A stretch of DNA of 64,000 nucleotides from Colwellia sp. PAMC 20917 (lineage in GTDB: Bacteria > Pseudomonadota > Gammaproteobacteria > Enterobacterales > Alteromonadaceae): contig NZ_CP014944.1 in assembly GCF_001767295.1 (NCBI RefSeq), positions 4,092,001-4,156,000 on the forward strand, given 5' to 3'. The notes below the pieces were generated by a model. That model had not been told where the DNA came from and ran no database searches. It saw only the letters and a program-made list of their open reading frames with translations. Below, piece after piece: positions 54,666-63,066 of the stretch (position 1 is the stretch's first letter; each line of letters begins with the position of its first letter). Both the position numbers and the translations under genes were made by a program.

Positions 54666-54697
54666 ATAATAGCGGCAAACCTAACCGTTATTATTTT
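54666..54697 (+). terminator. Terminator after the FNR-like gene
   Basis: ATAATAGCGG (54666-54675) pairs with CCGTTATTAT (54685-54694), including one G-T pair. T residues follow. Confidence 0.7.
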
Positions 54698-54750
54698 ATG
54701 TTATGACTTAAGCTTTACAGTCTTGTTCGGTAATTTAATAAAGCTGAAGA

Positions 54751-55029
54751 TTAAAGTAACTGTTCAGCTAAGTAATCAACCAGCAGTCTTATTTTAGGCG
54801 ATAAATGGCGATTTTGAGGGTAAATTGCCCGTATTCCCTCATCAGGCGCACGGTAATTATCTAATAGGGTCACCAGTTCACCACTTTCTATGTGCTGTTG
54901 AACATAATAATCGGGTAACTGAACTATCCCTAAGTCCTTTAGTGCTGCTTCCATTAGGCTGTAGCCATTGTTGTATCTTAATCTACCGGTTACGCGGATA
55001 CTTTTTTCTCGATCAGATTCACTAAAATG
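54751..55029 (-). pseudogene. LysR-family regulator, C-terminal fragment
   Basis: The frame encodes the last third of a LysR effector domain: SIRVTGRLRYNNGYSLMEAA, then LKDLGIVQLPDYYVQQHIES, and ending SPKIRLLVDYLAEQLL, which is the usual C-terminus. It is closed upstream by TAG at 55030-55032 with no start. Upstream minus-strand sequence shows faint further LysR-like pieces but with many stops. No helix-turn-helix remains, so it is non-functional. Confidence 0.75.
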
Positions 55030-55369
55030 CTATTCGGGGCAAGCTATTTATTACACTTAAGCAGGCCGAAATAATGTTGTTCTTGCTAGGACAAGTACCT
55101 GTTAAATATATTATCTGACATTAGCCAAGCCAATATCCAAACTGATATTTCGTAGTCCAAGATTCGCCAATTATTTTGCTGATTAAGCACAGGTTTATCC
55201 GTTATCCTCCTGAGACGCCCCTTAAAAGTGTATTCATTCAAAACATAGACGTTAAGCTAACACTCGTTAAAGAAGTTGTGGTGTTTTTTTGCCGAACAAT
55301 AGGCAAATAAATGAGCTATCTGTTATCATCCATATCATCAATATTATCAAACGAAAAAAGGCTGATACC
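55030..55369. other. Intergenic region, degraded LysR sequence and operon promoter
   Basis: About 340 bases without an intact gene. The left part may be decayed LysR coding sequence on the minus strand. The right part carries the promoter and AAAAAGG Shine-Dalgarno of the next operon. Confidence 0.5.
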
Positions 55370-56629
55370 TTGTATCGATTTATTATCGCCACAGCTTTAG
55401 TTTTAACAGGCGTTACTTATAATGCCTATGCAGATGACATAAAAGTTGAATTTAGTGGTTTTGCTTCTTTAGCACTTAGTTATAGTGACGATCCTGATAT
55501 TGCTTTTAGTCCCAATTATTTGAATATTGACGATACAGGCTGGTCAGCTACCCGTGACTCAATTCTAGGAGGGCAAGCCAATATAACCTTAGCTAAAAAC
55601 TGGGATTCTGTTGTGCAATTTGTCCTAGAAGATCACGCGAATACAGACTTTGAAAACTACCTCGAATTAGCTTTTTTGCGTTACCGTCCTTCTCGTAATT
55701 GGGCTATTCGTGCGGGCAGATTAAACAGTGACCTTTATTTGTTTTCGGAGTACCCGCACGTGGGATACGCTTATTTGTGGGTACGTCCGCCACATGAGTA
55801 TTACTCTTTTGCAAGTACAGCGGGAAATTTTGATGGTGTAGATATTGAATACAGCCAATCAATTAATGATGGATTTTTACGGTTAAAATTGGCTGCGGGT
55901 AACACGACAGCGAAATTAAAAGCGAGTGGTAAAGACTTTTTTATTGATTTTGACCATTTAATGACTTTTAGCGCAACCTACATATTTGATGCTTGGACCA
56001 TGCGATTTTCTGTATCACAAGCCGATGTCGGGGACTATAAGTTCGAGGCATTAAATGAGTTTATTGATTTATTAAACTCTGTGCCAGCTCCTGTGTGGCC
56101 GCAAGCAGCGTCGCTATCAGCAAGTTTTGACACAAAAAACCATAGTATTGAATATGCTGCTTTAGGATTAACCTACGATAATGATAATTGGTTAATTCAA
56201 TCTGAAATAGGTATTTCAGAGTCTCCTTGGTTGGTTGCTTCATCAAATATTAATGGCTATGTGAGTGTCGGTTATCGTTTAGATAAAGTGACGCTTTTTT
56301 CCAGTGTTTCTATTTCAAAGAACCGCCATAAGATAACCAAAGTTACTGCGCCCCAATTTCCTCCTGGTACGCCAATACAAGTAACCTTTCCATTACAACA
56401 GTTAGCATTGGCTTCAAAAGAGGCTGTTGACCGATTAGTGGTGCATCAACATTCAATTAATGTTGGTGCAAAATGGCAGGCGTCAGACAATTTGATCGTC
56501 AAAGCGCAAATTGATCACTTTGATATTCAACCTTTTGGTGGCGGGTTATGGGGGATAAGTGATCCGGAAAATGTTGAAAAAGAGCATAGAATCAATGTGT
56601 TTACTATTAGTGCGAACATGGTGTTTTAA
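55370..56629 (+). CDS. Outer-membrane beta-barrel (porin-like) protein
   Basis: I start this 419-residue protein at TTG 55370, because AAAAAGG lies 8 bases upstream and the product then begins with a clean signal peptide (MYRFIIATALVLTGVTYNAY, cleavage after AYA). The longer frame from 55289 lacks both. The mature protein alternates strands and turns throughout: FSGFASLALSYSDDPD, QANITLAKNWDSVVQFVLED, AIRAGRLNSDLYLFSEYPHV. It ends with the outer-membrane signature FTISANMVF (terminal Phe). No ligand is known. Its stop overlaps the next gene's start, tying it to a PBP-like protein and a diguanylate cyclase. Confidence 0.85.
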   Translation: MYRFIIATALVLTGVTYNAYADDIKVEFSGFASLALSYSDDPDIAFSPNYLNIDDTGWSATRDSILGGQANITLAKNWDSVVQFVLEDHANTDFENYLELAFLRYRPSRNWAIRAGRLNSDLYLFSEYPHVGYAYLWVRPPHEYYSFASTAGNFDGVDIEYSQSINDGFLRLKLAAGNTTAKLKASGKDFFIDFDHLMTFSATYIFDAWTMRFSVSQADVGDYKFEALNEFIDLLNSVPAPVWPQAASLSASFDTKNHSIEYAALGLTYDNDNWLIQSEIGISESPWLVASSNINGYVSVGYRLDKVTLFSSVSISKNRHKITKVTAPQFPPGTPIQVTFPLQQLALASKEAVDRLVVHQHSINVGAKWQASDNLIVKAQIDHFDIQPFGGGLWGISDPENVEKEHRINVFTISANMVF

Positions 56630-57060
56630 TGATGAAAAACCCCTTGTTATTAATGATTGGCTTGGCCCTTTTCAACCTTGATGCTGTAAGCACAGAGTTT
56701 GTTGTTGTGGTGAATAAAGACAATGCGATTAACTCATTATCTAAGCGCGAAGTGATTGACATTTATATGGGCCGTTATTTAACTTTTCCTGACGGTGAAA
56801 TGGCACAGCCACTAGATTTACCCTCTGAATCGCCATTGAAGAATGACTTTTATCTGCAATTAGTGAATAAAAATGAGCAAAAAATAAACGCTTACTGGGC
56901 AAGGTTACTGTTCTCTGGGCGAGCTAAACCGCCGATTTCAGCCATTTCAATTGAAGATGCTTTGAACAAGTTATACAATTCACCATATTCAATTGGTTAT
57001 ATACCTAAAGACCAGCTCACTGATGCTGTAAAAGTGGTTTATCGATTTAATGAAAATTAG
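56629..57060 (+). CDS. Small periplasmic PstS/PBP-like protein
   Basis: A 143-residue secreted protein with a signal peptide (MMKNPLLLMIGLALFNLDAV). The core resembles phosphate-type solute-binding domains of the PBP-like_2 group: FVVVVNKDNAINSLSKREVI, DIYMGRYLTFPDGEMAQPLD, KINAYWARLLFSGRAKPP and SPYSIGYIPKDQL. At this length it is only about half a normal binding protein, as seen in small sensor-associated members. Its ATG overlaps the preceding stop (TAATG) and its end overlaps the cyclase gene by 11 bases, so the three are one operon. A ligand sensor or scaffold role is inferred. Confidence 0.85.
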   Translation: MMKNPLLLMIGLALFNLDAVSTEFVVVVNKDNAINSLSKREVIDIYMGRYLTFPDGEMAQPLDLPSESPLKNDFYLQLVNKNEQKINAYWARLLFSGRAKPPISAISIEDALNKLYNSPYSIGYIPKDQLTDAVKVVYRFNEN

Positions 57061-58654
57061 TCAAAATCTTTATGTCAGAGTTCCATTGGCCATTGCTATT
57101 GTTGCTGTGCTAGTGGCGTTGGTTTCTTCAACGTTGTCCTATTATGCTGGCCTTCAAGAAAAGAAAGATACTAACTATTTGCTTGTTAAACAATTAGCTC
57201 AAACGATGGCAAAAACTGCGACGATATCTGCCTATTTAAATGATCGCGAGCTCGGACAGGAAATTATTAGTGGCTTGTTGAGTAATGATTTGGTTCAAGG
57301 GGCTAGACTCTACGGCGAGGGCGAAATGAGCATTTCAAGTGGTGTTCTTAACAACCCACAAGATGGCATAGTTATCCAGTTAATCCATCCTTTTATCGAT
57401 GATACCCTTGTTGGTACACTTACGCTTTATCCAAACAATAATTATATTCAGCAACAAGTAGAGAACTCACTTAAAAAAGAAGTGGCATTGATACTAATAC
57501 AATCCATCATTATTGCTTTTTTTGTCTCTCTGATCGTTCACAGATGGCTAACTAGGCCAATTCAAAAGTTAACCGATAGCTTTACTACCATCAATCCTAG
57601 TATACCGAAAACAATGCGTATGCTGTTGGTGAAGCAAGGTGCCAAAAATGAAATTGGTAAATTAACAAAGGGCATTAACTCTTTGATGCATGAGTTACAC
57701 CTTACTATTAGTAATGAACGAGCATTGCGTGAAAAAACTCAAGAGTTAGAGCGTAAATTCAGGCTTATCTTTGAACAAGCGAGTGCTGGAATTTGTTTAC
57801 TCGATGAAAAAAACACTATTACCACTTTCAACCCGGCATTTTTACAATACTTCAGTGTTGCAGGACAGACAGACTTGGCCTCTTTACACTTTCCAACCTT
57901 ATTAAATAATGTCGACAAACTCGAAGAGTTGTTATTGAGTATTCGCGCCGACAAGACTCGTCCACAAGTCACTCTAGATATAGAATGCCGCATTGGCAAT
58001 AAAACGCTTTGGCTGCACTGTTTATTTGCAAAATTAACCGAGCAGCGCAGCAATGAACGCAGTAGTGAGCAAGGTAATTTAGTTGAAGTGATAATACATG
58101 ATGTTACTGAACGAGCAGAACGGGAATTTCAAACACGTTTTGAAGCGGATCATGACCCTTTAACCCATCTACTTAATCGACGCTCTGGCGACAAAAAATT
58201 AGATAATGCTTTACTTTATTGTTTAGAAAACCAACAAAGCTTAATGCTGATGATGATTGATTTAGACAAATTTAAACCCGTTAACGATACTTATGGCCAT
58301 GAAGCCGGGGATAAGGTCTTAATAGCAACAGCAAAACGTCTTAAAGCACATTTTAACTTGGCAACAGACCTCTGTATTCGATGGGGTGGAGATGAATTTA
58401 TTGTTGCTCGTCAGTTGACGAACTTTGATCAAGAGTTAATGCTTGAACAAGCCAATAAGATTCTTGCTGAGATAGAGCAGCCCATTTATATTTCAAATGA
58501 CATGCAATGCCAAGTAGGCGCAAGTATTGGTATTGTTGTTGCCCCTAAAGACGGTAAGGTACTCCACGAACTGATGGTTAAGGCAGACGACATGATGTAC
58601 CAAGTTAAAGCATCAGGTCGAGGTCAAGTAGCATTCTATCAAAAACCATCATAA
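57050..58654 (+). CDS. Membrane diguanylate cyclase with periplasmic sensor and PAS domain
   Basis: A 534-residue c-di-GMP synthase. Two membrane helices (~10-32 and ~148-168) enclose a short periplasmic sensor. A HAMP-like linker, a PAS domain (FRLIFEQASAGICLLDEKNT, ~residue 240-345) and a GGDEF domain follow. The active site is RWGGDEFIV (~445), and DLDKFKPVNDTYGHEAGDKV is the substrate/metal segment. The RxxD inhibitory site expected just before the GGDEF loop is absent, so product inhibition may be weak. Its start lies inside the PBP-like gene. Signals from the periplasm would set c-di-GMP levels. Confidence 0.93.
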   Translation: MKISQNLYVRVPLAIAIVAVLVALVSSTLSYYAGLQEKKDTNYLLVKQLAQTMAKTATISAYLNDRELGQEIISGLLSNDLVQGARLYGEGEMSISSGVLNNPQDGIVIQLIHPFIDDTLVGTLTLYPNNNYIQQQVENSLKKEVALILIQSIIIAFFVSLIVHRWLTRPIQKLTDSFTTINPSIPKTMRMLLVKQGAKNEIGKLTKGINSLMHELHLTISNERALREKTQELERKFRLIFEQASAGICLLDEKNTITTFNPAFLQYFSVAGQTDLASLHFPTLLNNVDKLEELLLSIRADKTRPQVTLDIECRIGNKTLWLHCLFAKLTEQRSNERSSEQGNLVEVIIHDVTERAEREFQTRFEADHDPLTHLLNRRSGDKKLDNALLYCLENQQSLMLMMIDLDKFKPVNDTYGHEAGDKVLIATAKRLKAHFNLATDLCIRWGGDEFIVARQLTNFDQELMLEQANKILAEIEQPIYISNDMQCQVGASIGIVVAPKDGKVLHELMVKADDMMYQVKASGRGQVAFYQKPS

Positions 58655-58749
58655 GCGTGCCATTGATAATATTATGTGGTTAAGCTGTTTTAGATAAAGA
58701 AAAAATTAGCTGATTATTTTAAACGTGTTTAAGATAATAGCGAGTACGG

Positions 58750-60327
58750 TTAATCGTTATCATTTGCTATCTTTTGGGGCGAAACCAAGGGTAACTCCAA
58801 GGTAAAGCAGGTGTTTTTTTCTAACGTACTGGCTACTCTAATTTTACCACCGAGTAAACTGACGACAATATTAAAGATGATGCTCAGGCCTAAACCTGAA
58901 CCTCCTTCACCAAGCCTAGTGGTAAAAAATGGTTCAAAAATTTTGTCAATAATTGCTTTTGGGATGCCTTTACCATTATCTTCTATTTTGATAATGACAA
59001 TTGAATTATTCAGGTAAGCTGAAATAGCGATAATGCCAGAGTCTGTACTTTCAAAGCCATGAATAATGGCGTTATTAAATAAATTAGTCATCACTTGCCC
59101 CAAAGGACCTGGAAAACTGTCCATCTCTATATTTTTATCAATTACGCAGTCGAAGGTTATCCCGAGGCGTTTTATTTTATGGTGATGGATACGGATCACT
59201 TCGTTTACGACATCAGATAAGAAAAATATTCGTCTTGCCTCACTCGTTTGGTCAACAGCCACTTGCTTAAAACTCTGAATGAGGACGACAGCTCGGTCTA
59301 AAGAATTCAGTAAGATATCTAAGCATTCATTGACTTCTTTTTCGAAATCTTCCAAGTCAGAACGCTTGACTTTTTTTTCTTTAAAAAGAATTGAAAACTT
59401 TTGAAAGTTATCTTTGATTGTACTGCCTATCGTGACAGCTATGCCTAATGGCGTATTAATTTCATGAGAAACCCCTGCAACTAATGAACCTAAAGAGGTC
59501 AGTTTCTCTGTTTGGATAAGCTTGTTGTGTGCATGAAATAATGACTCAAGCATAGTATTAAATGACTCGGCTAATTCGCTAATTTCGTCTTTACCTTCAA
59601 TGTCGAGTTGAAGGAGAAGATCACCTGAATGCGTAAGGCTTGCTATATGGCATTGTATTTTAAGCAGTGGCTCTAATATTGTGCTGATCAATAGCCAACC
59701 AATAAATAGGCCAATGGCAATAATAATAACAGTAACCAAAATAATAAGAGAACGCGTCGTTTGATGATGTTGATAATTACTGTTGTAGAGGGCTTGAGCT
59801 CCATCAATGTTGGTTTCTAGCATACCCGCCATATTGAGTTGCATGTCATTAAAAAGCACACCATATTCTTCATTAGCTAGTCTGTCTGCAGCAATATCTT
59901 GGTTGCTTTTACTTAAAATGATAATTCGCTCGGTTAACAACTCAAACGTTGTTAACTGAGTTTTGAATGTATAGAGTAATTTTGTTTCTTCTCCACTGTC
60001 TAATGTTTGTTCAAATTTACTCAGTGAAGCATGGAAGTTGACGGATGCATTACTGATTTTTTGCTCAGTGTCTCTCATCGACTCATCGTCAGGAGAAATA
60101 ATATGACTTTTTATTAGTACAAACTGTTGATATAAATATTGTCGAGCGTCGGTAAGATTAACAACACTGACAAAATAATTATCATAAATATCTTGACCGT
60201 TTTTATTAATGGTGTTGGTTGAATTTATTGCAATAAGGGAGATGATTAAAGGTAGTATGATAAAAATACTAATAGAGATAGGAATTTTTTGTGAAATTTT
60301 CATGTTGCGAAACAGTTCAATCATCAA
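58750..60327 (-). CDS. Sensor histidine kinase with four-helix periplasmic sensor
   Basis: A 525-residue membrane histidine kinase. The first helix is at ~15-33, followed by a helical, 4HB-MCP-like periplasmic region to ~190, a second helix (LIILVTVIIIAIGLFIGWLL) and a HAMP domain. The H box is GVSHEINTPLGIAV (phospho-His ~288), and the ATPase domain has N box MTNLFNNAIIHGFE, G1 DNGKGIPK, FEPFFTTR and G2 GEGGSGLGLS. No receiver is attached. It converges on the cyclase operon, and the PilZ and response-regulator genes lie on the other side, so its partner may be the two-receiver protein at 61654. Confidence 0.94.
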   Translation of the reverse strand: MMIELFRNMKISQKIPISISIFIILPLIISLIAINSTNTINKNGQDIYDNYFVSVVNLTDARQYLYQQFVLIKSHIISPDDESMRDTEQKISNASVNFHASLSKFEQTLDSGEETKLLYTFKTQLTTFELLTERIIILSKSNQDIAADRLANEEYGVLFNDMQLNMAGMLETNIDGAQALYNSNYQHHQTTRSLIILVTVIIIAIGLFIGWLLISTILEPLLKIQCHIASLTHSGDLLLQLDIEGKDEISELAESFNTMLESLFHAHNKLIQTEKLTSLGSLVAGVSHEINTPLGIAVTIGSTIKDNFQKFSILFKEKKVKRSDLEDFEKEVNECLDILLNSLDRAVVLIQSFKQVAVDQTSEARRIFFLSDVVNEVIRIHHHKIKRLGITFDCVIDKNIEMDSFPGPLGQVMTNLFNNAIIHGFESTDSGIIAISAYLNNSIVIIKIEDNGKGIPKAIIDKIFEPFFTTRLGEGGSGLGLSIIFNIVVSLLGGKIRVASTLEKNTCFTLELPLVSPQKIANDND

Positions 60328-60748
60328 TAAGACTCTTTATAAAATTTTACACGTTTCACAGTTTAGCTAATAAAAATACTAATAAATATTAACTAATTAG
60401 CTTATTAAAATCCGATGGTGGTGTATTCATTACCTTTTAACAATAGCTTAATATGAAGGTTAAAAACATCAGTAAATAATCTTTTGCCAATAGTTTAAAA
60501 GCTACCAGCGGTTACAATAGGCTATGAAGCCTATTTTTAAAGTGTTGCTGCGCTTAATAGTGTTAAAAACTTGCAGCCAATTATATTTTTATTAAAACTT
60601 TTTCGCTTTGTGGCTAATAAATATTGATAGTATGAAAATCGATGATATATTTAATTTTAACACATTTAATAACCTGCAATGAATGAGTTGATAAGGTAAC
60701 TTATCAATTTAAGCCTCTACAGGGCATAGCTTACTAGGAGAACTTTCA
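60328..60748. other. Divergent intergenic region, no gene seen
   Basis: About 420 AT-rich bases between the histidine kinase and PilZ genes, holding both promoters. No gene, repeat or strong hairpin was found. A GGAG Shine-Dalgarno lies at the right end for the PilZ protein. Confidence 0.55.
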
Positions 60749-61405
60749 ATGATTCGAGAAGATGTAACAAAGTCATTATCCATGCTAACCCCTGGCTCTG
60801 CTATTATTGTCGAAGTCTCAATTCCCCCCAGTAAAAAAATAAAATTTAAAAGTGTTTTTGTTGGTTTTTTACCCAAGCAATTTATGTTGATCCAATTACC
60901 CGATTTAAATCGTCATGTTGAGCTTACTGGCAATATTAATCAAGGGGTAGCCTGCACCGTTAGAAGTATCGTAGAAAAGCATGAAGGCGCGGTTGTTGCT
61001 TTTGTTACCAGCATAGAGCGCACGATAACTGTTCCAGCAAAAATGATTGTCTTGAACATTCCGCAACAGGTAGCCGTTCGACCGCTACGAAAAGAAACGC
61101 GAATTGATACGCAATTAAATATTGAAGCTTCGGTCAATAATTCGTTATTAAAAGGTATTATGGTTAATCTTTCATTAGAAGGCTGTTTATTAAGTGCCAA
61201 GAAGGAAGAAAATGTTGTTATCACCAAAGACGATACTATTACCTTAGCTATTACTGACAAGGCCTTAAGTGATATCACATCAATAAAAGGTATTGTTTGC
61301 AATGTTAAGTCATCGCCGACGATTGATTATTTTGGTGTTAAATTTGAAGATGAATCTTATGATGTTATTAAAAATTTGCTGATGAAAGTGATGTTTTCAA
61401 ATTAA
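60749..61405 (+). CDS. PilZ-domain c-di-GMP receptor (YcgR-like)
   Basis: A 218-residue protein with an N-terminal YcgR-like domain (residues ~1-105) and a C-terminal PilZ domain. The c-di-GMP motifs are present: RPLRKETRIDT supplies the RxxxR pair and NLSLEGCLLS the (N/D)xSxxG motif, followed by the beta-barrel to DYFGVKFED. Such proteins brake flagellar motility when c-di-GMP rises. It could read the output of the diguanylate cyclase encoded 2 kb away, though distant cyclases may act as well. AGGAG precedes the ATG. Confidence 0.92.
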   Translation: MIREDVTKSLSMLTPGSAIIVEVSIPPSKKIKFKSVFVGFLPKQFMLIQLPDLNRHVELTGNINQGVACTVRSIVEKHEGAVVAFVTSIERTITVPAKMIVLNIPQQVAVRPLRKETRIDTQLNIEASVNNSLLKGIMVNLSLEGCLLSAKKEENVVITKDDTITLAITDKALSDITSIKGIVCNVKSSPTIDYFGVKFEDESYDVIKNLLMKVMFSN

Positions 61406-61653
61406 TCCGTACACCTTAGCTGTTAATCACACTTTTGCTTCTTTTATATCCTTGATTTAGCTTATTTATATATTAATCTAATTGATAAGATGAAATGTAT
61501 CCAAACCATGCTCAACAGTGTTAGATTGTATTGACCTGAGCAGGGAAATTTACATACTCACTTATACTTTGATAAAGTCGAGTGGCCAATATTGCTAAGC
61601 AAGTTTTACACACTTACAAGGTTAGCATTAGATAGTTGAGTCAAGGAGTTATA

Positions 61654-62892
61654 GTGCAGCATCATAATATTATTTTATACACGACCGAACGTGAAGATAG
61701 CGAGCTGTTAATTAAGGTGTTGATTGAACATTTTGATAAAGTACTTGTTGTTACTGCTTTGCCGGAGCTTGAGAAACAGCTTAAAGATGAAACGCCTAAA
61801 ATAATTTTAATCGACGCAACCTCTTTCCAACGATCTTTAATGATCTATTACAGCTCGCTTAAATCAGTTTTAGTAGGACAAACGTGCGAACATTTTATTG
61901 TTTCTGTTGTTTCTGCAAGGGAAGAAAACGAAGCTTATGAAGCTTATGATAACGATATTATTGATGACTATATAATTACCAATCCGCTTTATGAGAAAAA
62001 ACGTGCAGTTGTTGTTTGTTCTAATTTACTGACTAAGCTGGGCATTGGTCTCAAAAAAAATGCTGCCTTAGACTATATTTATAACAAAGAGTCATATGCA
62101 AAAGAAATTAGAGAAACGGTACTGCACGGCCTAGAGCTGAAAGAAAGACTTAGGTTGTCTTTTGAAGAGAGTATTACCGACGTTGAACACTCTATCAGTA
62201 AAGCAACAGAGCAAATTAAACTCAAACACAATGTTAATATTAATCTTGATGTGGTCAAGAATATTTTAGCGTCGATACGTTCAAACGAAATTCGACCTAG
62301 GCTGGTGGAACTGCAAAGTAAAGCATTAGACTTGCTCAGCGGATTAATCAGTGACGTGGAAAATATAGCACAAGAAAGTAATGAAGCGGCTCAATCTGAT
62401 AAAAACGAGCAAGTACATCCGCCAGCTTCTTTTAATAAGCTTTATAATGCAAGTAACGCTGATGCGGTAAAAGAATTAGATAAGGTACAAGGGGATAATA
62501 AAGCAGCCGCTATTAATATTCTATTGGTTGAAGATGATCCCATTAGCATACATTTAACCAATACACTGTTGCACAAGTATAAACTCAACGTTCAAACCGC
62601 TAGTACCGGTAGAACGGCCTTAATTTGTCTTAATAATATACGTTTTGATATCGTTTTACTCGACGTAAGTCTACCTGATACCAATGGTTTATATATTTTA
62701 GGACAAATGAAACAGGGCAACGGCAAAAATGTAGATACGCCACTTATTATGTTAACCGGTAATAAAAATAAACAAATAGTAAAAAAAGCTATTGAACTAG
62801 GCGCAAAAGGTTATCTCATTAAACCTTTAACGCAAGGCGTTGTTGCTAAGCTATTTAAGGAAAATAACATTCCTTTAATTGAAAAAAGATAA
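61654..62892 (+). CDS. Response regulator with degenerate N-terminal and intact C-terminal receiver
   Basis: A 412-residue protein from GTG 61654 (AAGGAG 5 bases upstream; an earlier TTG at 61636 would include the Shine-Dalgarno itself). Residues ~1-130 look like a receiver fold without the acidic pocket (IILYTTEREDSELLIKVLIE, KIILIDATSF). A helical linker (residues ~140-250; SFEESITDVEHSISKATEQI) is followed by a full receiver: ILLVEDDP, phospho-acceptor D337 in FDIVLLDVSLPDTNG, MLTGNKN and Lys in YLIKPL. No DNA-binding or enzyme output is seen, so it probably acts by protein contact. Confidence 0.85.
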   Translation: MQHHNIILYTTEREDSELLIKVLIEHFDKVLVVTALPELEKQLKDETPKIILIDATSFQRSLMIYYSSLKSVLVGQTCEHFIVSVVSAREENEAYEAYDNDIIDDYIITNPLYEKKRAVVVCSNLLTKLGIGLKKNAALDYIYNKESYAKEIRETVLHGLELKERLRLSFEESITDVEHSISKATEQIKLKHNVNINLDVVKNILASIRSNEIRPRLVELQSKALDLLSGLISDVENIAQESNEAAQSDKNEQVHPPASFNKLYNASNADAVKELDKVQGDNKAAAINILLVEDDPISIHLTNTLLHKYKLNVQTASTGRTALICLNNIRFDIVLLDVSLPDTNGLYILGQMKQGNGKNVDTPLIMLTGNKNKQIVKKAIELGAKGYLIKPLTQGVVAKLFKENNIPLIEKR

Positions 62893-63066
62893 ACAATCAC
62901 AACCCTCCGTTAACTATTCGTGCCGTGGGTAAGTGGCCGACGATTTCATCAATTAATACGCTAAATAATAAGAGTATTCAGTAGCGACGTGTGATTGATG
63001 AAAACGTTTATAACAATATTTTCAGTCACCGCTATAGATAATCACTGACAAACGCCATAACATGGC

